Assembly: GCA_009667805.1 (NCBI GenBank)
Contig: CM019065.1
Coordinates: 15,388,952 to 15,452,951, forward strand
DNA from: Leptobrachium leishanense
Taxonomy: Eukaryota; Chordata; Amphibia; Anura; Megophryidae
Reading direction: 5' to 3'
Length of the DNA: 64,000 nucleotides
Shown here: positions 44,466-57,477 of the stretch, piece by piece
Layout: each line of letters starts with the position of its first letter
Position numbering within the stretch: position 1 is the first letter of the stretch
Translations under genes and position numbers: made by a program
Notes under the pieces: model-generated
The model's input: the letters and a program-made list of their open reading frames with translations, nothing else
What the model was told of the DNA's origin: nothing
Databases searched by the model: none

Positions 44466-44493
44466 TAGGGGATGTACGTTCTTGCCTGCCTTA

Positions 44494-44943
44494 AGGCTGC
44501 TGTCAGACGAGCGTAGTGTTCACGTCCGTGATTGCGCCTAAAAGTACGTCCGTGATAGCATGAAAGAAAGTCCATTGGAGCCTGACACACGAAGTACGTC
44601 TGCACAGAAGTGCGGAGGCATGACGGACGCTGCAAATGGACGCAGGTTAGGCAAGAACGTAATACTGCTAGAACGGACGTGCGGAGTGCGCCACGTCCAC
44701 AACGTCTGCATAGCTTTGTGTGTGAGTGATGGAGCGAGGTCAGATGGACTGCATTTATACGTCCAGCATTTTTGACGGACAGAATGTTTTTTCATTGTAA
44801 TTTATTTTTCCTCCTACATCCGTCATAAAATAACTTCAGTGAAAAAACGGACTGTGTGACACACTGCGTCATCCGTATCTGACCCATGTCCGTACTGCAC
44901 GGACGTACAGTCCGTAGAAATCACGCTCGTCTGACCCTAGCCT
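44494..44943 (-). mobile_element. TTA-target MITE, copy 2 (reversed)
   Basis: Same family as copy 1, in opposite orientation: it opens with CAGACGAGCGTAGTGTTCAC, the complement of copy 1's end, and closes with CGTCTGACCCTAGCCT. Copies 1 and 2 therefore form an inverted pair separated by 28 bp. Confidence 0.85.
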
Positions 44944-44944
44944 A

Positions 44945-45170
44945 AAACGTGTACCAACTGTTAAGGCTGACGGTACAGAGCGCCCGCTGCGGGAAATGGT
45001 TAAACAGGCTAATCTCATAAGATTCAATACAAAAACAGAATATAATTTTTTTATTTATTTTTTGGAAAGAGAGTTAATTCTTTTCATTTTCTGCAAATTT
45101 TTTTTTTTATTTTTTAGAACACTTTTTGTATTTTTTTTAGACTAATTTCTTTCACAATAATTTCTAACCC
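44945..45170. other. AT-rich spacer, no gene
   Basis: Contains T-rich and A-rich runs between two MITEs. Nothing recognised. Confidence 0.5.
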
Positions 45171-45173
45171 TTA

Positions 45174-45592
45174 AGGCTGGGGTCAGACCAGCGCACTTTT
45201 AACGTGCACATAATTACGGCCGCACTAGCAGCAGATGACGGGCAATGACGGCCAATATACGATGTACAGCCGCACAAAAGTCCGGCCGTGCAACGCAAGT
45301 GGAATTTGAACGCATTTTTTTGAGAACGCTGAACCGCTAGTACTGACGTACAGAGTGCGCATCTGCGGCATAGCGGCGTGTGTGCGTGATTAGGAGATGT
45401 CAGACGCTGCTAATGTCCAGCCTACATAACGTCCAGACGCAAAGAGAGTTTTATTGGCGATCCGTACAAAATCACGCCCGAAAATGCGCGTCGTCTGACC
45501 GCTATCGCGTATTCCGTGAAAAAATACGTCCATTCGTTCGAACGCACTTTTTCACGTTCGCGGGGAAAAATGCTTTCTTCTGACCCTAGCCT
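45174..45592 (-). mobile_element. TTA-target MITE, second subfamily (reversed)
   Basis: Ends with CTTCTGACCCTAGCC and TTA; the interior GAAAAAATACGTCCATTCG and GCGATAGCGG-type words match, in reverse, the copies at 57478-58330 rather than copy 1. Starts AGGCTGGGGTCAGACC. Confidence 0.8.
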
Positions 45593-45697
45593 TAGCTGCG
45601 TATGATGTGTGGGGGACGTCTTCATGAGTTCCTGCTGTATGCAGAGGATGATCCCCACATGTCATGACTTTGCAGCTCCCTCCCACCCGATACTCAG

Positions 45698-45952
45698 CTA
45701 GGCATGTGCATTTCGTTTCATCCAAACTTCGTTTTCATCCGAGATTTCCATTTTCGTTATTTCGGATGCATTTCCGAAATGTAAATTGGCCGGCCAAAAA
45801 TTTTGAATCGATCCAAAACAACGAATCGCATCACGATCTGAAATTATTCGATGCAAAAAGAAATCGATCTGAAATGATCAGAATTGAAAAAAAAGTAACT
45901 AAATGATCTGAAATGAAACAACCCAGAACGAAATGATCCAAAACAAAGTTTT
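45698..45952 (+). mobile_element. left part of a TAGGGATGTGC-type hAT MITE
   Basis: TAGGCATGTGCATTTCGTTTC resembles the start of the TSD-bounded MITE at 62371 (TAGGGATGTGCGTTTTGTTTC). The body is full of GATCTGAAATGA words. It runs directly into the 54-bp satellite; no right terminus is seen on the other side of the array. Confidence 0.5.
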
Positions 45953-48900
45953 AATGCAGCATATGAATCCGCACACTGCGGGGAAGCACCTATCTGCAGT
46001 ATAATTAATGCAGCATATGAATCCACACACTGCTGGGAAGCACCTCTCTGCAGGTTAATTAATGCAGCATATGAATTCACACACTGCTGGGAAGCGCCTC
46101 TCTGCAGGTTAATTAATGCAGCATATGAATTCACACACTGCAGGGAAGCACCTCTCTGTAATATAATTAATGCAGCATATGAATCCACACACTGCTGGGA
46201 AGCGCCTCTCTGCAGGTTAATTAATGCAGCATATGAATCCACACACTGCTGGGAAGTGCCTCTCTGCAGTATAATTAATGCAGCATATGAACCCACACAC
46301 TGCTGGGAAGCGTCTTTCTGCGGTATAATTAATGCTGCATATGAATCCACACACTGCTGGGAAGCACCTCTCTGCAGTATGATTAATGCAGCATATGAAT
46401 ACACACACTGCTGGGAAGCGCCTCTCTGCAGTATAATTAATGCAGCATATGAATCCACACACCCTGCGGAAGCGCCTCTCTGCAGTTATAATTAATGCAG
46501 CATATGAATCCACACACCGCTGGGAAGCGCCTCTCTGTGTATAATTAATGCAGCATATGAATCCACACACTGCTGGGAAGCACCTCTCTGCAGTATAATT
46601 AATGCAGCATATGAATCCACACACTGCTGGGAAGCGCCTCTCTGCAGTATAATTAATGCAGCATATGAATCCACACACTGCTGGGAAGCACCTCTCTGCA
46701 GTATAATTAATGCAGCATATGAATCACACACTGCGGGGAAGCACCTCTCTGCGTATAATTAATGCAGGCATATGAATCCACACACCGCTGGGAAGTGCCT
46801 CTCTGCAGTATAATTAATGCAGCATATGAATTCACACACTGCTGGGAAGTGCCTCTCTGCAGTATAATTAATGCAGCATGGGAATCCACACACTGCTGGG
46901 AAGCACCTCTCTGCGGTATAATTAATGCTGCATATGAATCCACACACTGCTGGGAAGCACCTCTCTGCAGTATAATTAATGCAGCATATGAATCCACACA
47001 CTGCTGGGAAGCGCCTCTCTGCGGTATAATTAATGCAGCATATGAATCCACACACTGCTGGGAAGCGCATCTCTGCAGTATAATTAATGCAGCATATGAA
47101 TCCACACACTGCTGGGCAGCACCTCTCTGCAGTATAATTAATGCAGCATATGAATCCACACACTGCTGGGAAGCGCCTCTCTGCAGTATAATTAATGCAG
47201 CATATGAATCCACACACTGCTGGGAAGCACCTCTCTGCACTATAATTAATGCAGCATATGAATCCACACACTGCTGGGAAGCGCCTCTCTGCAGGATAAT
47301 TAATGCAGCATATGAATCCACACACTGCTGGGAAGCGCCTCTCTGCAGGATAATTAATGCAGCATATGAATTCACACACTGCTGGGAAGCGCCTCTCTGC
47401 AGTATAATTAATGCAGCATATGAATCCACACACCGCTGGGAAGCGCCTCTCTGTAGTATAATTAATGCAGCATATGAATTCACACACTGCGGGGAAGCGC
47501 CTCTCTGCGGTATAATTAATGCAGCATATGAATCCGCACACTGCTGGAAAGCACCTCTCTGCAGTATAATTAATGCAGCATATGAATCCACACACTGCTG
47601 GGAAGCACCTCTCTGCAGTATAATTAATGTAGCATATGAATTCACACACTGCGGGGAAGCACTTCTCTGCAGTATAATTAATGTAGCATATGAATCCACA
47701 CACTGCTGGGAAGCACCTCTCTGCAGTATAATTAATGCAGCATATGAATCCACACACTGCTGGGAAGCACCTCTCTGCAGTATAATTAATGTAGCATATG
47801 AATCCACACACTACTGGGAAGCGCCTCTCTGCAGTATAATTAATGTAGCATATGAATCCACACACTGCTGGGAAGCGCCTCTCTGCAATATAATCAATGC
47901 AGCATATGAATCCACACACTGCTGGGAAGCGCCTCTCTGCAGTATAATTAATGCAGCATATGAATCCACACACTGCTGGGAAGCGCCTCTCTGTGGTATA
48001 ATTAATGTAGCATATGAATTCAGACACTGCGGGGAAGCACTTCTCTGCAGTATAATTAATGTAGCATATGAATTCACACACTGCTGGGAAGCCTCTCTCT
48101 GCAATATAATTAATGCAGCATATGAATCCACACACTGATGGGAAGCACCTCTCTGCAGTATAATTAATGCAGCATATGAATCCACACACTGCTGGGAAGC
48201 ACCTCTCGGCAGTATAATTAATGCAGCATATGAATTCACTCACTGCGGGGAAGCACCTCTCTGCGGTATAATTAAAGCAGCATATGAATCCACACACCGC
48301 TGGTAAGTGCCTCTCTGCAGTATAATTAATGCAGCATGGGAATCCACACACTGGCTGGGAAACACTCTCTCTGCGGTATAATTAATGCTGCATATGAATC
48401 CACAACTGCTGGAAGCACCTCTCTGCAGTATAATTAATGCAGCATATGAATCCACACACTGCTGGGAAGCGCCTCTCTGCGGTATAATTAATGCAGCATA
48501 TGAATCCACACACTGCTGGGAAGCGCCTTCTCTGCCGTATAATTAATGCAGCATATTAATCCACACACTGCTGGGCAGCACCCTCCTGCAGTATAATTAT
48601 GCAGCATATGAATCCACACACTGCTGGAGCAGCACCTCTCTGCAGTATAATTAATGCAGCATATGAATCCACACACTGCTGGGAAGCGCCTCTCTGCAGT
48701 ATAATAATGCAGCATATGAATCCACACCACTGCTGGGAAGCACCTCTCTGCAGTATAATTAATGCAGCATTGAATCCACACACTGCTGGGGAGCACCTCT
48801 CTGCAGTATAATTAATGCAGCATATGAATCCACACACTGCTGGGAAGCGTTCTTTCTCTGCAGTATAATTAATGCAGCATATGAATCCACACACTGCTGG

Positions 48901-51900
48901 GAAGCGCCTCTCTCTGCAGTATAATTAATGTAGCATGTGAATCCACACACTGCTGGAAGCGCCTCTCTGCAATATAATCAATGCAGCATATGAATCCACA
49001 CACTGCTGGGAAGCACCTCTCTGCAGTATAATTAATGCAGCATATGAATCCACACACTGCTGGAAGCGCCTCTCTGCAGTATAATTAATGCAGCATATGG
49101 AATCCACACACTGCTGGGAAGCGCCTCTCTGCAGTATAATTAATTAGCATATAAATCCACACACTGCTGGGAAGCGCCTCTCTGCAATATAATCAATGCA
49201 GCATATGAATCCACACACTGCTGGGAAGCACCTCTCTGCAGTATAATTACTGCAGCATATGAATCCACACACTGCTGGGAAGCGCCTCTCTGTGGTATAA
49301 TTAATGTAGCATATGAATTCACACACTGCTGGGAAGCCTCTCTCTGCAATATAATTAATGCAGCATATGAATCCACACACTGATGGGAAGCATCTCTCTG
49401 CAGTATAATTAATGTAGCATATGAATCCACACACTGCTGGGAAGCGCCTCTCTGCAGTATAATTAATGCAGCATATGAATCCACACACTGCTGGGAAGCA
49501 CCTCTCTGCAGTATAATTAATGCAGCATATGAATCCGCACACTGCTGGGAAGCGCCTCTCTGCAGTATAATTAATGTAGCATATGAACCACACACGCTGG
49601 AAGCACCTCTCTGCAGTATAATTAATGCAGCATATGAATCCGCACACTGCTGGGAAGCGCCTCTCTGCAGTATAACTTAATGTAGCATATTAATCACACA
49701 CTGCTGGAAGCACCTCTCTGCAATATAATAAATGCAGCATATGAATCCACACACTGCTGGGGAGCGCCTCTCTGCAGTATAATTAATGCAGCATATGAAT
49801 CCACACACTGCTGGAAGCGCCTCTCTGTGGTATAATTAATGTATGCATATGAATTCACACTCTGCGGGGAAGCCTCTCTGCAGTATAATTAATGCAGCAT
49901 ATGAATCCACACACTGCTGGAAGCACCTCTCTGCAGTATAATTAATGTAGCATATGAATCCACAAACTGCTGGGAAGCACCTTCTGCAATATAATCAATG
50001 CAGCATATGAATCCACACTGCTGGGAAGCAACTCTCTGCAGTATAATTAATGTAGCATATGAATCCACACACTGCTGGGAAGCGCCTCTCTGCAGTATAA
50101 TTAATGCAGCATATGAATCCACACACTGCTGGGAAGCGCCTCTCTGCAGTATAATTAATGCAGCATATGAATCACACACTGCTGGGAAGCGCCTCTCTGC
50201 AAGTATAATTAATGCAGCATATGAATCCACACACTGCTGGGAAGCGCCTCTCTGCAGTTATAATTAATGCAGCATATGAATCCACACACTTCTGGGAAGC
50301 ACCTCTCTGCAGTATAATTAATGCAGCATATGAATTCACACAACTGCTGGGAAGCCTCTCTCTGCAGTATATTAATGTAGCAATGAATCCACACACTACT
50401 GGGAAGCGCCTCTCTGCAGTATAATTAATGCGCATATGAATCCACACACTGCTGGGAAGCGTCTCTGCAGTATAATTAATGTGTAGCATATGAATCCACA
50501 CCACTGTGGGCCGCTCTCTGCAATATAATCAATGCAAGCATATGAATCCACACTGCTGGGAAGCACCTCTCTGCAGTATAATTAATGCAGCATATGAATC
50601 CACAACTGCTGGGAAGCGCCTCTCTGCAGTATAATTAATGCAGCATATGAATCCACACACTGCTGGGAAGCGCCTCTCTGCAGTATAATTAATGTAGCAT
50701 ATGAATCCACACACTGCTGGAAGCGCCTCTCTGCAATATAATTCAATGCAGCATATGAATCCACACACTGCTGGGAAGCACCTCTCTGCAGTATAAATAA
50801 CTGCAGCATATGAATCCACACACTGCTGGGAAGCGCCTCTCTGTGGTATAATTAATGTAGCATATGAATTCCACACACTGCTGGGAAGCCTCTCTCTGCA
50901 ATATAATTAATGCAGCATATGAATCCACACACTGATGGGAAGCATCTCTCTGCAGTATAATTAATGTAGCATATGAATCCACACACTGCTGGGAAGCGCC
51001 TCTCTGCAGTATATAATTATGCAGCATATGAATCCACACACTGCTGGGAAGCACCTCTCTGCAGTATAATTAATGCAGCATATGAATCCGCACACTGCTG
51101 GAAGCGCCTCTCTGCAGTATAATTAATGTTAGCATTGAATCCACACACTGCTGGGAAGCATCTCTGCAGTATAATTAATGCAGCATAATGACGACACTGC
51201 TGGGAAGCGCCTCTCTGCAGTATAATTAATGTAGCATAATGAATCCACACACTGCTGGGAAGCACTCTCTGCAATATAATCAATGCAGCATATGAATCCA
51301 CACACTGCTGGGAAGCGCCTCTCTGCAGTATAATTAATGCAGCATATGAATCCACACACTGCTGGGAAGCGCCTCTCTGTGGTATAATTAATGTAGCATA
51401 TGAATTCACACACTGCGGGGAAGCCTCTCTGCAGTATAATTAATGCAGCATATGAATCCACACACTGCTGGGAAGCACCTCTCTGCAGTATAATTAATGT
51501 AGCATATGAATCCACAAACTGCTGGGAAGCACCTCTCTGCAATATAATCAATGCAGCATATGAATCCACACACTGCTGGGAAGCACCTCTCTGCAGTATA
51601 ATTAATGTAGCATATGAATCCACACACTGCTGGGAAGCGCCTCTCTGCAGTATAATTAATGCAGCATATGAATCCACACACTGCTGGGAAGCGCCTCTCT
51701 GCAGTATAATTAATGCAGCATATGAATCCACACACTGCTGGGAAGCGCCTCTCTGCAGTATAATTATGCCATGCATATGAATCCACACCACTGCTGGGAA
51801 GCGCCTCTCTGCAGTATTAATTAATGCAGCATAATGAATCCACACACTTGGGAAGCCTCTCTCTGCAATATAATTAATGCAGCATATGAATCCACACACT

Positions 51901-54250
51901 GATGGGAAGCATCTCTCTGCAGTATAATTAATGTGCATATGAATCCACACACTGCTGGGAAGCGCATCTCTGCAGTATAATTAATGCAGCATATGAATCC
52001 ACACTGCTGGGAAGCACCTCTCTGCAGTATAATTAATGCAGCATATGAATCCGCACACTGCTGGGAAGCGCCTCTCGCAGTAATATAATTAATGTAGCAT
52101 ATTGAATCACACACTGCTGGGAAGCACCTCTCTGCAGTATAATTAATGCAGCATATGAATCCGCACACTGCTGGGAAGCGCCTCTCTGCAGTATAATTAA
52201 TGTAGCATATGAATCCACACACTGCTGGAAGCACCTCTCTGCAATATAATCAATGCAGCATATGAATCCACACACTGCTGGGAAGCGCCTCTCTGCAGTA
52301 TAATTAATGCAGCATATGAATCCACACACTGCTGGGAAGCGCCTCTCTGTGGTATAATTAATGTAGCATATGAATTCACACACTGCGGGGAAGCTCTCTG
52401 CAGTATAATTAATGCAGCATATGAAATCACAACACTGCTGGGAAGCACCTCTCTGCAGTATAATTAATGTAGCATATGAATCCACAAACTGCTTGGGAAG
52501 CACCTCTCTGCAATATAATCAATGCAGCATATGAATCCACAACTGCTGGGAAGCACCTCTCTGCAGTATAATTAATGTAGCATATGAATCCACACACTGC
52601 TGGGAAGCGCCTCTCTGCAGTATAATTAATGCAGCATATGAATCCACACACTGCTGGGAAGCGCCTCTCTGCAGTATAATTAATGCAGTATGAATCCACA
52701 CACTGCTGGGAAGCGCCTCTCTGCAGTATAATTAATGCAGCATATGAATCCACACACTGCTGGGAAGCGCCTCTCTGCAGTATAATTAATGCAGCATATG
52801 AATCCACACACTTCTGGGAAGCCTCTCTCTGCAATATAATTAATGCAGCATATGAATCCACACACTGATGGGAAGCATCTCTCTGCAGTATAATTAATGT
52901 AGCATATGAATCCACACACTGCTGGGAAGCGCCTCTCTGCAGTATAATTAATGCAGCATATGAATCCACACACTGCTGGGAAGCACTTCTCTGCAGTATA
53001 ATTAATGCAGCATATGAATCCGCACCTGCTGGGAAGCGCTCTCTGCAGTATAATTAATGTAGCATATGAATCCACACACTGCTGGAAGCAACCTCTCTGC
53101 AGTATAATTAATGCAGCATATGAATCCGCACACTGCTGGGAAGCGCCTCTCTGCAGTATAATTAATGTAGCATATGAATCCACACACTGCTGGGAAGCAC
53201 CTCTCTGCAATATAATCAATGCAGCATATGAATCCACACACTGCTGGGAAGCGCCTCTCTGCAGTATAATTAATGCATCATATGAATCCACACACTGCTG
53301 GGAAGCGCCTCTCTGTGGTATAATTAATGTAGCATATGGATTCACACACTGCGGGGAAGCCTCTCTGCAGTATAATTAATGCAGCATATGAATCCACACA
53401 CTGCTGGGAAGCACCTCTCTGCAGTATAATTAATGTAGCATATGAATCCACAAACTGCTGGGAAGCACCTCTCTGCAATATAATCAATGCAGCATATGAA
53501 TCCACACACTGCTGGGAAGCACCTCCTGCAGTATAATTAATGTAGCATATGAATCCACACACTGCTGGGAAGGGCGCTCTCTGCAGTATAATTAATGCAG
53601 CATATGAATCCACACACTGCTGGGAAGCGCCTCTCTGCAGTATAATTAATGCAGCATAATGAATCCACACACTGCTGGGAAGCGCCTCTCTGCAGTATAA
53701 TTAATGCAGCATATGAATCCACACACTGCTGGGAAGCGCCTCTCTGCAGTATAATTAATGCAGCATATGAATCCACACACTTCTGGGAAGCACCTCTCTG
53801 CAGTATAATTAATGCAGCAATATGAATTCACACACTGCTGGGACCCTCTCTCTGCAGTATAATAAATGCAGCATATGAATCCACACACTGCTGGGATGCG
53901 CCTTCTGCAGTATAATTAATGCAGCATATGAATCCACACACTGTGGGAAGCACCTCTCTGCAGTATAATTAATGCAGCATATGAATCCACACACTACTGG
54001 GAAGCGCCTCTCTGCAGTATAATTAATGCAGCATATGAATCCACACACTGCTGGGAAGCGCCTCTCTGCGGTATAATTAATGCAGCATATGAATCCACAC
54101 ACTGCTGGGAAGCACCTCTCTGCCGTATAATTAATGCAGCATATGAATCCACACACTGCTGGGAAGCGCCTCTCTGCAGTATAATTAATGCAGCATATGA
54201 ATTCACACACTGCGGGGAAGCACTTCTCTGCAGTATAATTAATGCAGCGT
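45953..54250 (+). repeat. 54-bp satellite array, about 150 units (8.3 kb)
   Basis: Consensus unit: GCAGCATATGAATCCACACA, CTGCTGGGAAGCGCCTCTCT, GCAGTATAATTAAT. The unit is 18 codons without stops in several frames, giving long spurious ORFs on both strands (458 codons plus strand, 530 minus strand). From 45953 to about 48300 nearly every unit keeps the 54-bp phase; from about 48350 to 53950 one-base gains and losses are frequent. Variants with CTGTGGTATAATTAATG and CTGATGGGAAG recur at roughly 0.97-kb spacing. Confidence 0.98.
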
Positions 54251-54726
54251 TAGAATCCTTCAAGAAAAGAGGAGCGAAGCACACACGTGGATTTGAACAA
54301 GACCAATATATGTTGCTCTCTTGTTAGACGGCTTACATTGCCTCAAAAAAAATACAGTCAGGACTACAATGAAAATAGCAGACGGTACCAAAATAATCCC
54401 ATAGGCTTCAATGTTAAAAAAATATTCCCATTTGTATCAAATATTTATTCAATTGTTTTTTTTTTCACTTGCAGCAAAAACTCTATTTTTGAAGATTTTT
54501 TGGCATTTTTCGGGATTTTTTGGGTGAAGTTTTTGGATTCCTGATTATTTTAAAACAAGCTATTTTTTCTTTTGTTTTTGTAACCACATCACTGTAGAAT
54601 GTGAGGCATGTTATGTCACTTGCGCGATCATGCTCATTACACATTCCGACGCTATTACGATACTCGACAGGACCCCGGCAGCATCTGCTGACATCCACAC
54701 AGAAGAATCACATTAGCAGTGCTCCT
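54251..54726. other. unassigned stretch, no gene
   Basis: The satellite ends at GCAGCGTTAGAATCC. The following DNA includes CCCATAGGCTTCAATGTTAAAA and T-rich runs, similar to the interior of the ~900-bp MITE family (compare 10600-10750), probably a diverged fragment. Confidence 0.45.
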
Positions 54727-54729
54727 TTA

Positions 54730-55178
54730 GGCTAGGGTCAGACGAGCGTGATTTCTACGGGCTGTACGTGCGTGCAGTACGGACATCGTCAGTACGGATG
54801 ACGCAGTTAGTGGTCACACAGTCCGTTTTTTCACTGAAGTTATTTTGACGGATGTAGGAGGGAAAAATAAATTTACAATGAAAAAACATTCTGTCCGTCA
54901 AAAATGCTGGACGTATAAATGCAGTCTGTCTGACCTCGCTCCATCACTCACACACAAAGCTATGCGGACATTGTAGACGTGGCGCACTCCGCACGTCCGT
55001 TCTAGCAGTATTACGTTCTTGCCTAACCTGCGTCCGTTTGCCGCGGCCGTTGTGCGTCCGCAGTTCAGTGCGGACGTACTTCATGTGTCAGGCTCCAATG
55101 GACTTACTTTCATGCTATCACGGACGTACTTTTAGGCACAATCACGGACGTGAACACTACGCTCGTCTGACCCCAGCC
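54730..55178 (+). mobile_element. TTA-target MITE, chain unit 1
   Basis: GGCTAGGGTCAGACGAGCG to GTCTGACCCCAGCC, flanked by TTA (54727-54729 and 55179-55181). Right-hand half is near-identical to the end of 44041-44465. First of four units in the same orientation. Confidence 0.88.
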
Positions 55179-55181
55179 TTA

Positions 55182-55593
55182 GGCTGGGGTCAGATGAGCG
55201 CCATTTGTACGGACTGTGCGTCCGTGCAGTACGGATGCACTTACTGACTGACGACAAGGTAGTGGCCACACAGTCCGTTTTTTTGACTGATGTAGCAGGG
55301 AAAATAAATTGCAATGAAAAAACATTCTGTCCGTCAAAAATGCTGGACGTATAAATGCAGTCCATCTGACCACGCTCCATCACTCACACACAAAGCTATG
55401 CAGACATTGTGGACGTTCTAGCAGTATTACGTTCTTGCCTAACCTGCGTCCGTTTGCAGCGTCCGTCAGCCCCCGCACTTCTGTGCGGACGTACTTCGTG
55501 TGTGGGGCTCCATTTAACACAATTGTATGCTATCACAGACGTACTTATGTGCGGCAACACGGACGTTAACACTGCATTCGTCTGACCCCAGCC
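55182..55593 (+). mobile_element. TTA-target MITE, chain unit 2
   Basis: Starts immediately after the TTA shared with unit 1 (GGCTGGGGTCAGATGAGCG) and ends GTCTGACCCCAGCC before the next TTA (55594-55596). Confidence 0.88.
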
Positions 55594-55596
55594 TTA

Positions 55597-56023
55597 GGCT
55601 AGGGTCAGATGAACGCATTTTGTACGGACTGTACGTCCGTGCAGTACGGACATCGTCAGTACGGATGACGCAGTAGTGGTCACACAGTCCGTTTTTTCAC
55701 TGAAGTTATTTTTTGACGGATGTAGGAGGGGAAAATAAATTACAATGAAAAAACATTCTGTCCGTCAAAAATGCTGGACGTATAAATGCAGTCCGTCTGA
55801 CCACGCTCCATCACTCACACACAAAGCTATGCAGACATTGTGGACGTTCTAGCAGTATTACGTTCTTGCCTAACCTGCGTCGTTTGCAGCGTCCGTCAGC
55901 CCCCGCACTTCTGTGCGGACGTACTTCGTGTGTGGGGCTCCATTTAACACAATTGTATGCTATCACAGACGTACTTATGTGCGGCAACACGGACGTTAAC
56001 ACTGCATTCGTCTGACCCCAGCC
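55597..56023 (+). mobile_element. TTA-target MITE, chain unit 3
   Basis: GGCTAGGGTCAGATGAACG to GTCTGACCCCAGCC. Its right half is nearly identical to that of unit 2 (TTTGCAGCGTCCGTCAGCCC, GTGTGGGGCTCC), so units 2 and 3 probably arose by duplication. TTA shared at 56024-56026. Confidence 0.88.
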
Positions 56024-56026
56024 TTA

Positions 56027-56475
56027 GGCTAGGGTCAGATGAACGCATTTTGTACGGACTGTACGTCCGTGCAGTACGGACATCGTCAGTACGGATGACG
56101 CAGTAGTGGTCACACAGTCCGTTTTTTCACTGAAGTTATTTTTTGACGGATGTAGGAGGGAAAATAAATTACAATGAAAAAACATTCTGTCCGTCAAAAA
56201 TGCTGGACGTATAAATGCAGTCCGTCTGAACACGCTCCATCACTCACACACAAAGCTATGCAGACGTTGTGGACGTGGCGCACTCCGCACGTCCGTTCTA
56301 GCAGTATTACGTTCTTGCCTAACCTGCGTCCGTTTGCCGCGGCCGGTTGTGCGTCCGCAGTTCAGTGCGGACGTACTTCATGTGTCAGGCTCCAATGGAC
56401 TTACTTTCATGCTATCACGGACGTACTTTTAGGCGCAATCACGGACGTGAACACTACGCTCGTCTGACCCCAGCC
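56027..56475 (+). mobile_element. TTA-target MITE, chain unit 4
   Basis: Left half like unit 3, right half like unit 1 (CCGCAGTTCAGTGCGGACG and TTTTAGGCGCAATCACGG), which looks like a chimera. Ends CAGCC followed by TAA. Confidence 0.85.
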
Positions 56476-56934
56476 TAAGGGGTTATTTAGAAAGCACTGA
56501 AATTTCAGTGAAATTTCAGTGCTTTCTAGTTCGGCGCACTTTAGCGATTCCATTTCGCCGACCCTGCCGTGAAATCACTTTCCGTGAGGTGCTCTGGACA
56601 TAAAGTCGCTGTATGAACTCTGCTATTCTTCTCATAGGTGTTTAAGCCAATAAAAATGCATTAAAATATGTCTAAACATACAGAGCCCCAGTGGTGCCAC
56701 GAGTATAATTTCTTTTAATTTGAGCGCATGACCTATCAGAAGGAGGGAATGTTTTAAGCCTTCATGAGCGCACGAGAAAGCTCCGTACTCCCACCTCCGC
56801 CAAAGCTGCAGCCACTCACAGGTGCAGGTGAGTGTTAAGAGCCCAGAAAGACTGGTGGCTCAGAGTTGGTGGCTCAGCCTGTTAATGTTCCTGTTAGGCA
56901 TGGGGCTCCGTATAAATAAAAAAAAAAGTTCCTT
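56476..56934. other. part of an older AGGGGTTATTTA-type MITE
   Basis: AAGGGGTTATTTAGAAAGC at 56477 may pair with GCTTTCTGAATAATCC at about 58581-58599 or with GTGAATAACCCCTTC at about 58900. If so, the MITEs at 56938-58330 are nested in it. No coding sequence. Confidence 0.4.
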
Positions 56935-56937
56935 TAA

Positions 56938-57384
56938 GGTTAGGGTCAGACGAGCGTGATTTCTACGGACTGTACGTCCGTGCACACGGACGTACGTTAG
57001 TACGGAAGACACAGTAGTGGCCACACAGTCCGTTTTTTCACTGATGTATAATTTTGACGGATGTAGGAGGGAAAATAAATTAAAAGCAAAACCATTTTGT
57101 CCGTGAAAAATGCTGGACGTATAAATGCAGTCCGTCTGACCACGTTCCATCACTCACACACAAAGCTATGCAGACGTTGCGGATGCAGCGCACTTTGTGC
57201 CGCCGTTCTAGGGGATGTACGTTCTTGCCTGCCTTGCGTCCGTGGGCCGCGGCTATTGTGCGTCCGCAGTTCAGTGCAGTCGTACTTCGTGTGTCGGGCT
57301 CCGATGGGCTTTCTGTCATGCTATCACGGACGTACTTTTAGGCGCAATCACGGACGTGAACACTACGCTCGTCTGACACCAGCC
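56938..57384 (+). mobile_element. TTA-target MITE, isolated copy
   Basis: GGTTAGGGTCAGACGAGCG to GTCTGACACCAGCC; left flank TTAA, right flank TAA. Interior closest to 44041-44465. Confidence 0.85.
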
Positions 57385-57477
57385 TAAAAAGTAATAATAA
57401 AAGTCTGTTACAGATTTTGTCTAAAAAAATATACAAAGGTGTTAATAAAAAGAATTAAATAAAAAGACATTCAATAA

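Noticed and set aside
44060..44494. 144-codon frame in the TTA-target MITE
   Set aside because: Similar frames recur in each MITE copy because of shared sequence; no conserved domain, and copies are non-coding MITEs.
46762..48351. Long ORFs (458 and 530 codons) on both strands
   Set aside because: They are produced by the stop-free 54-bp satellite, which is 18 codons long; both strands and several frames are open at once.
45953..54250. CRISPR array
   Set aside because: Units are contiguous with no unique spacers, and the sequence is eukaryotic satellite DNA.
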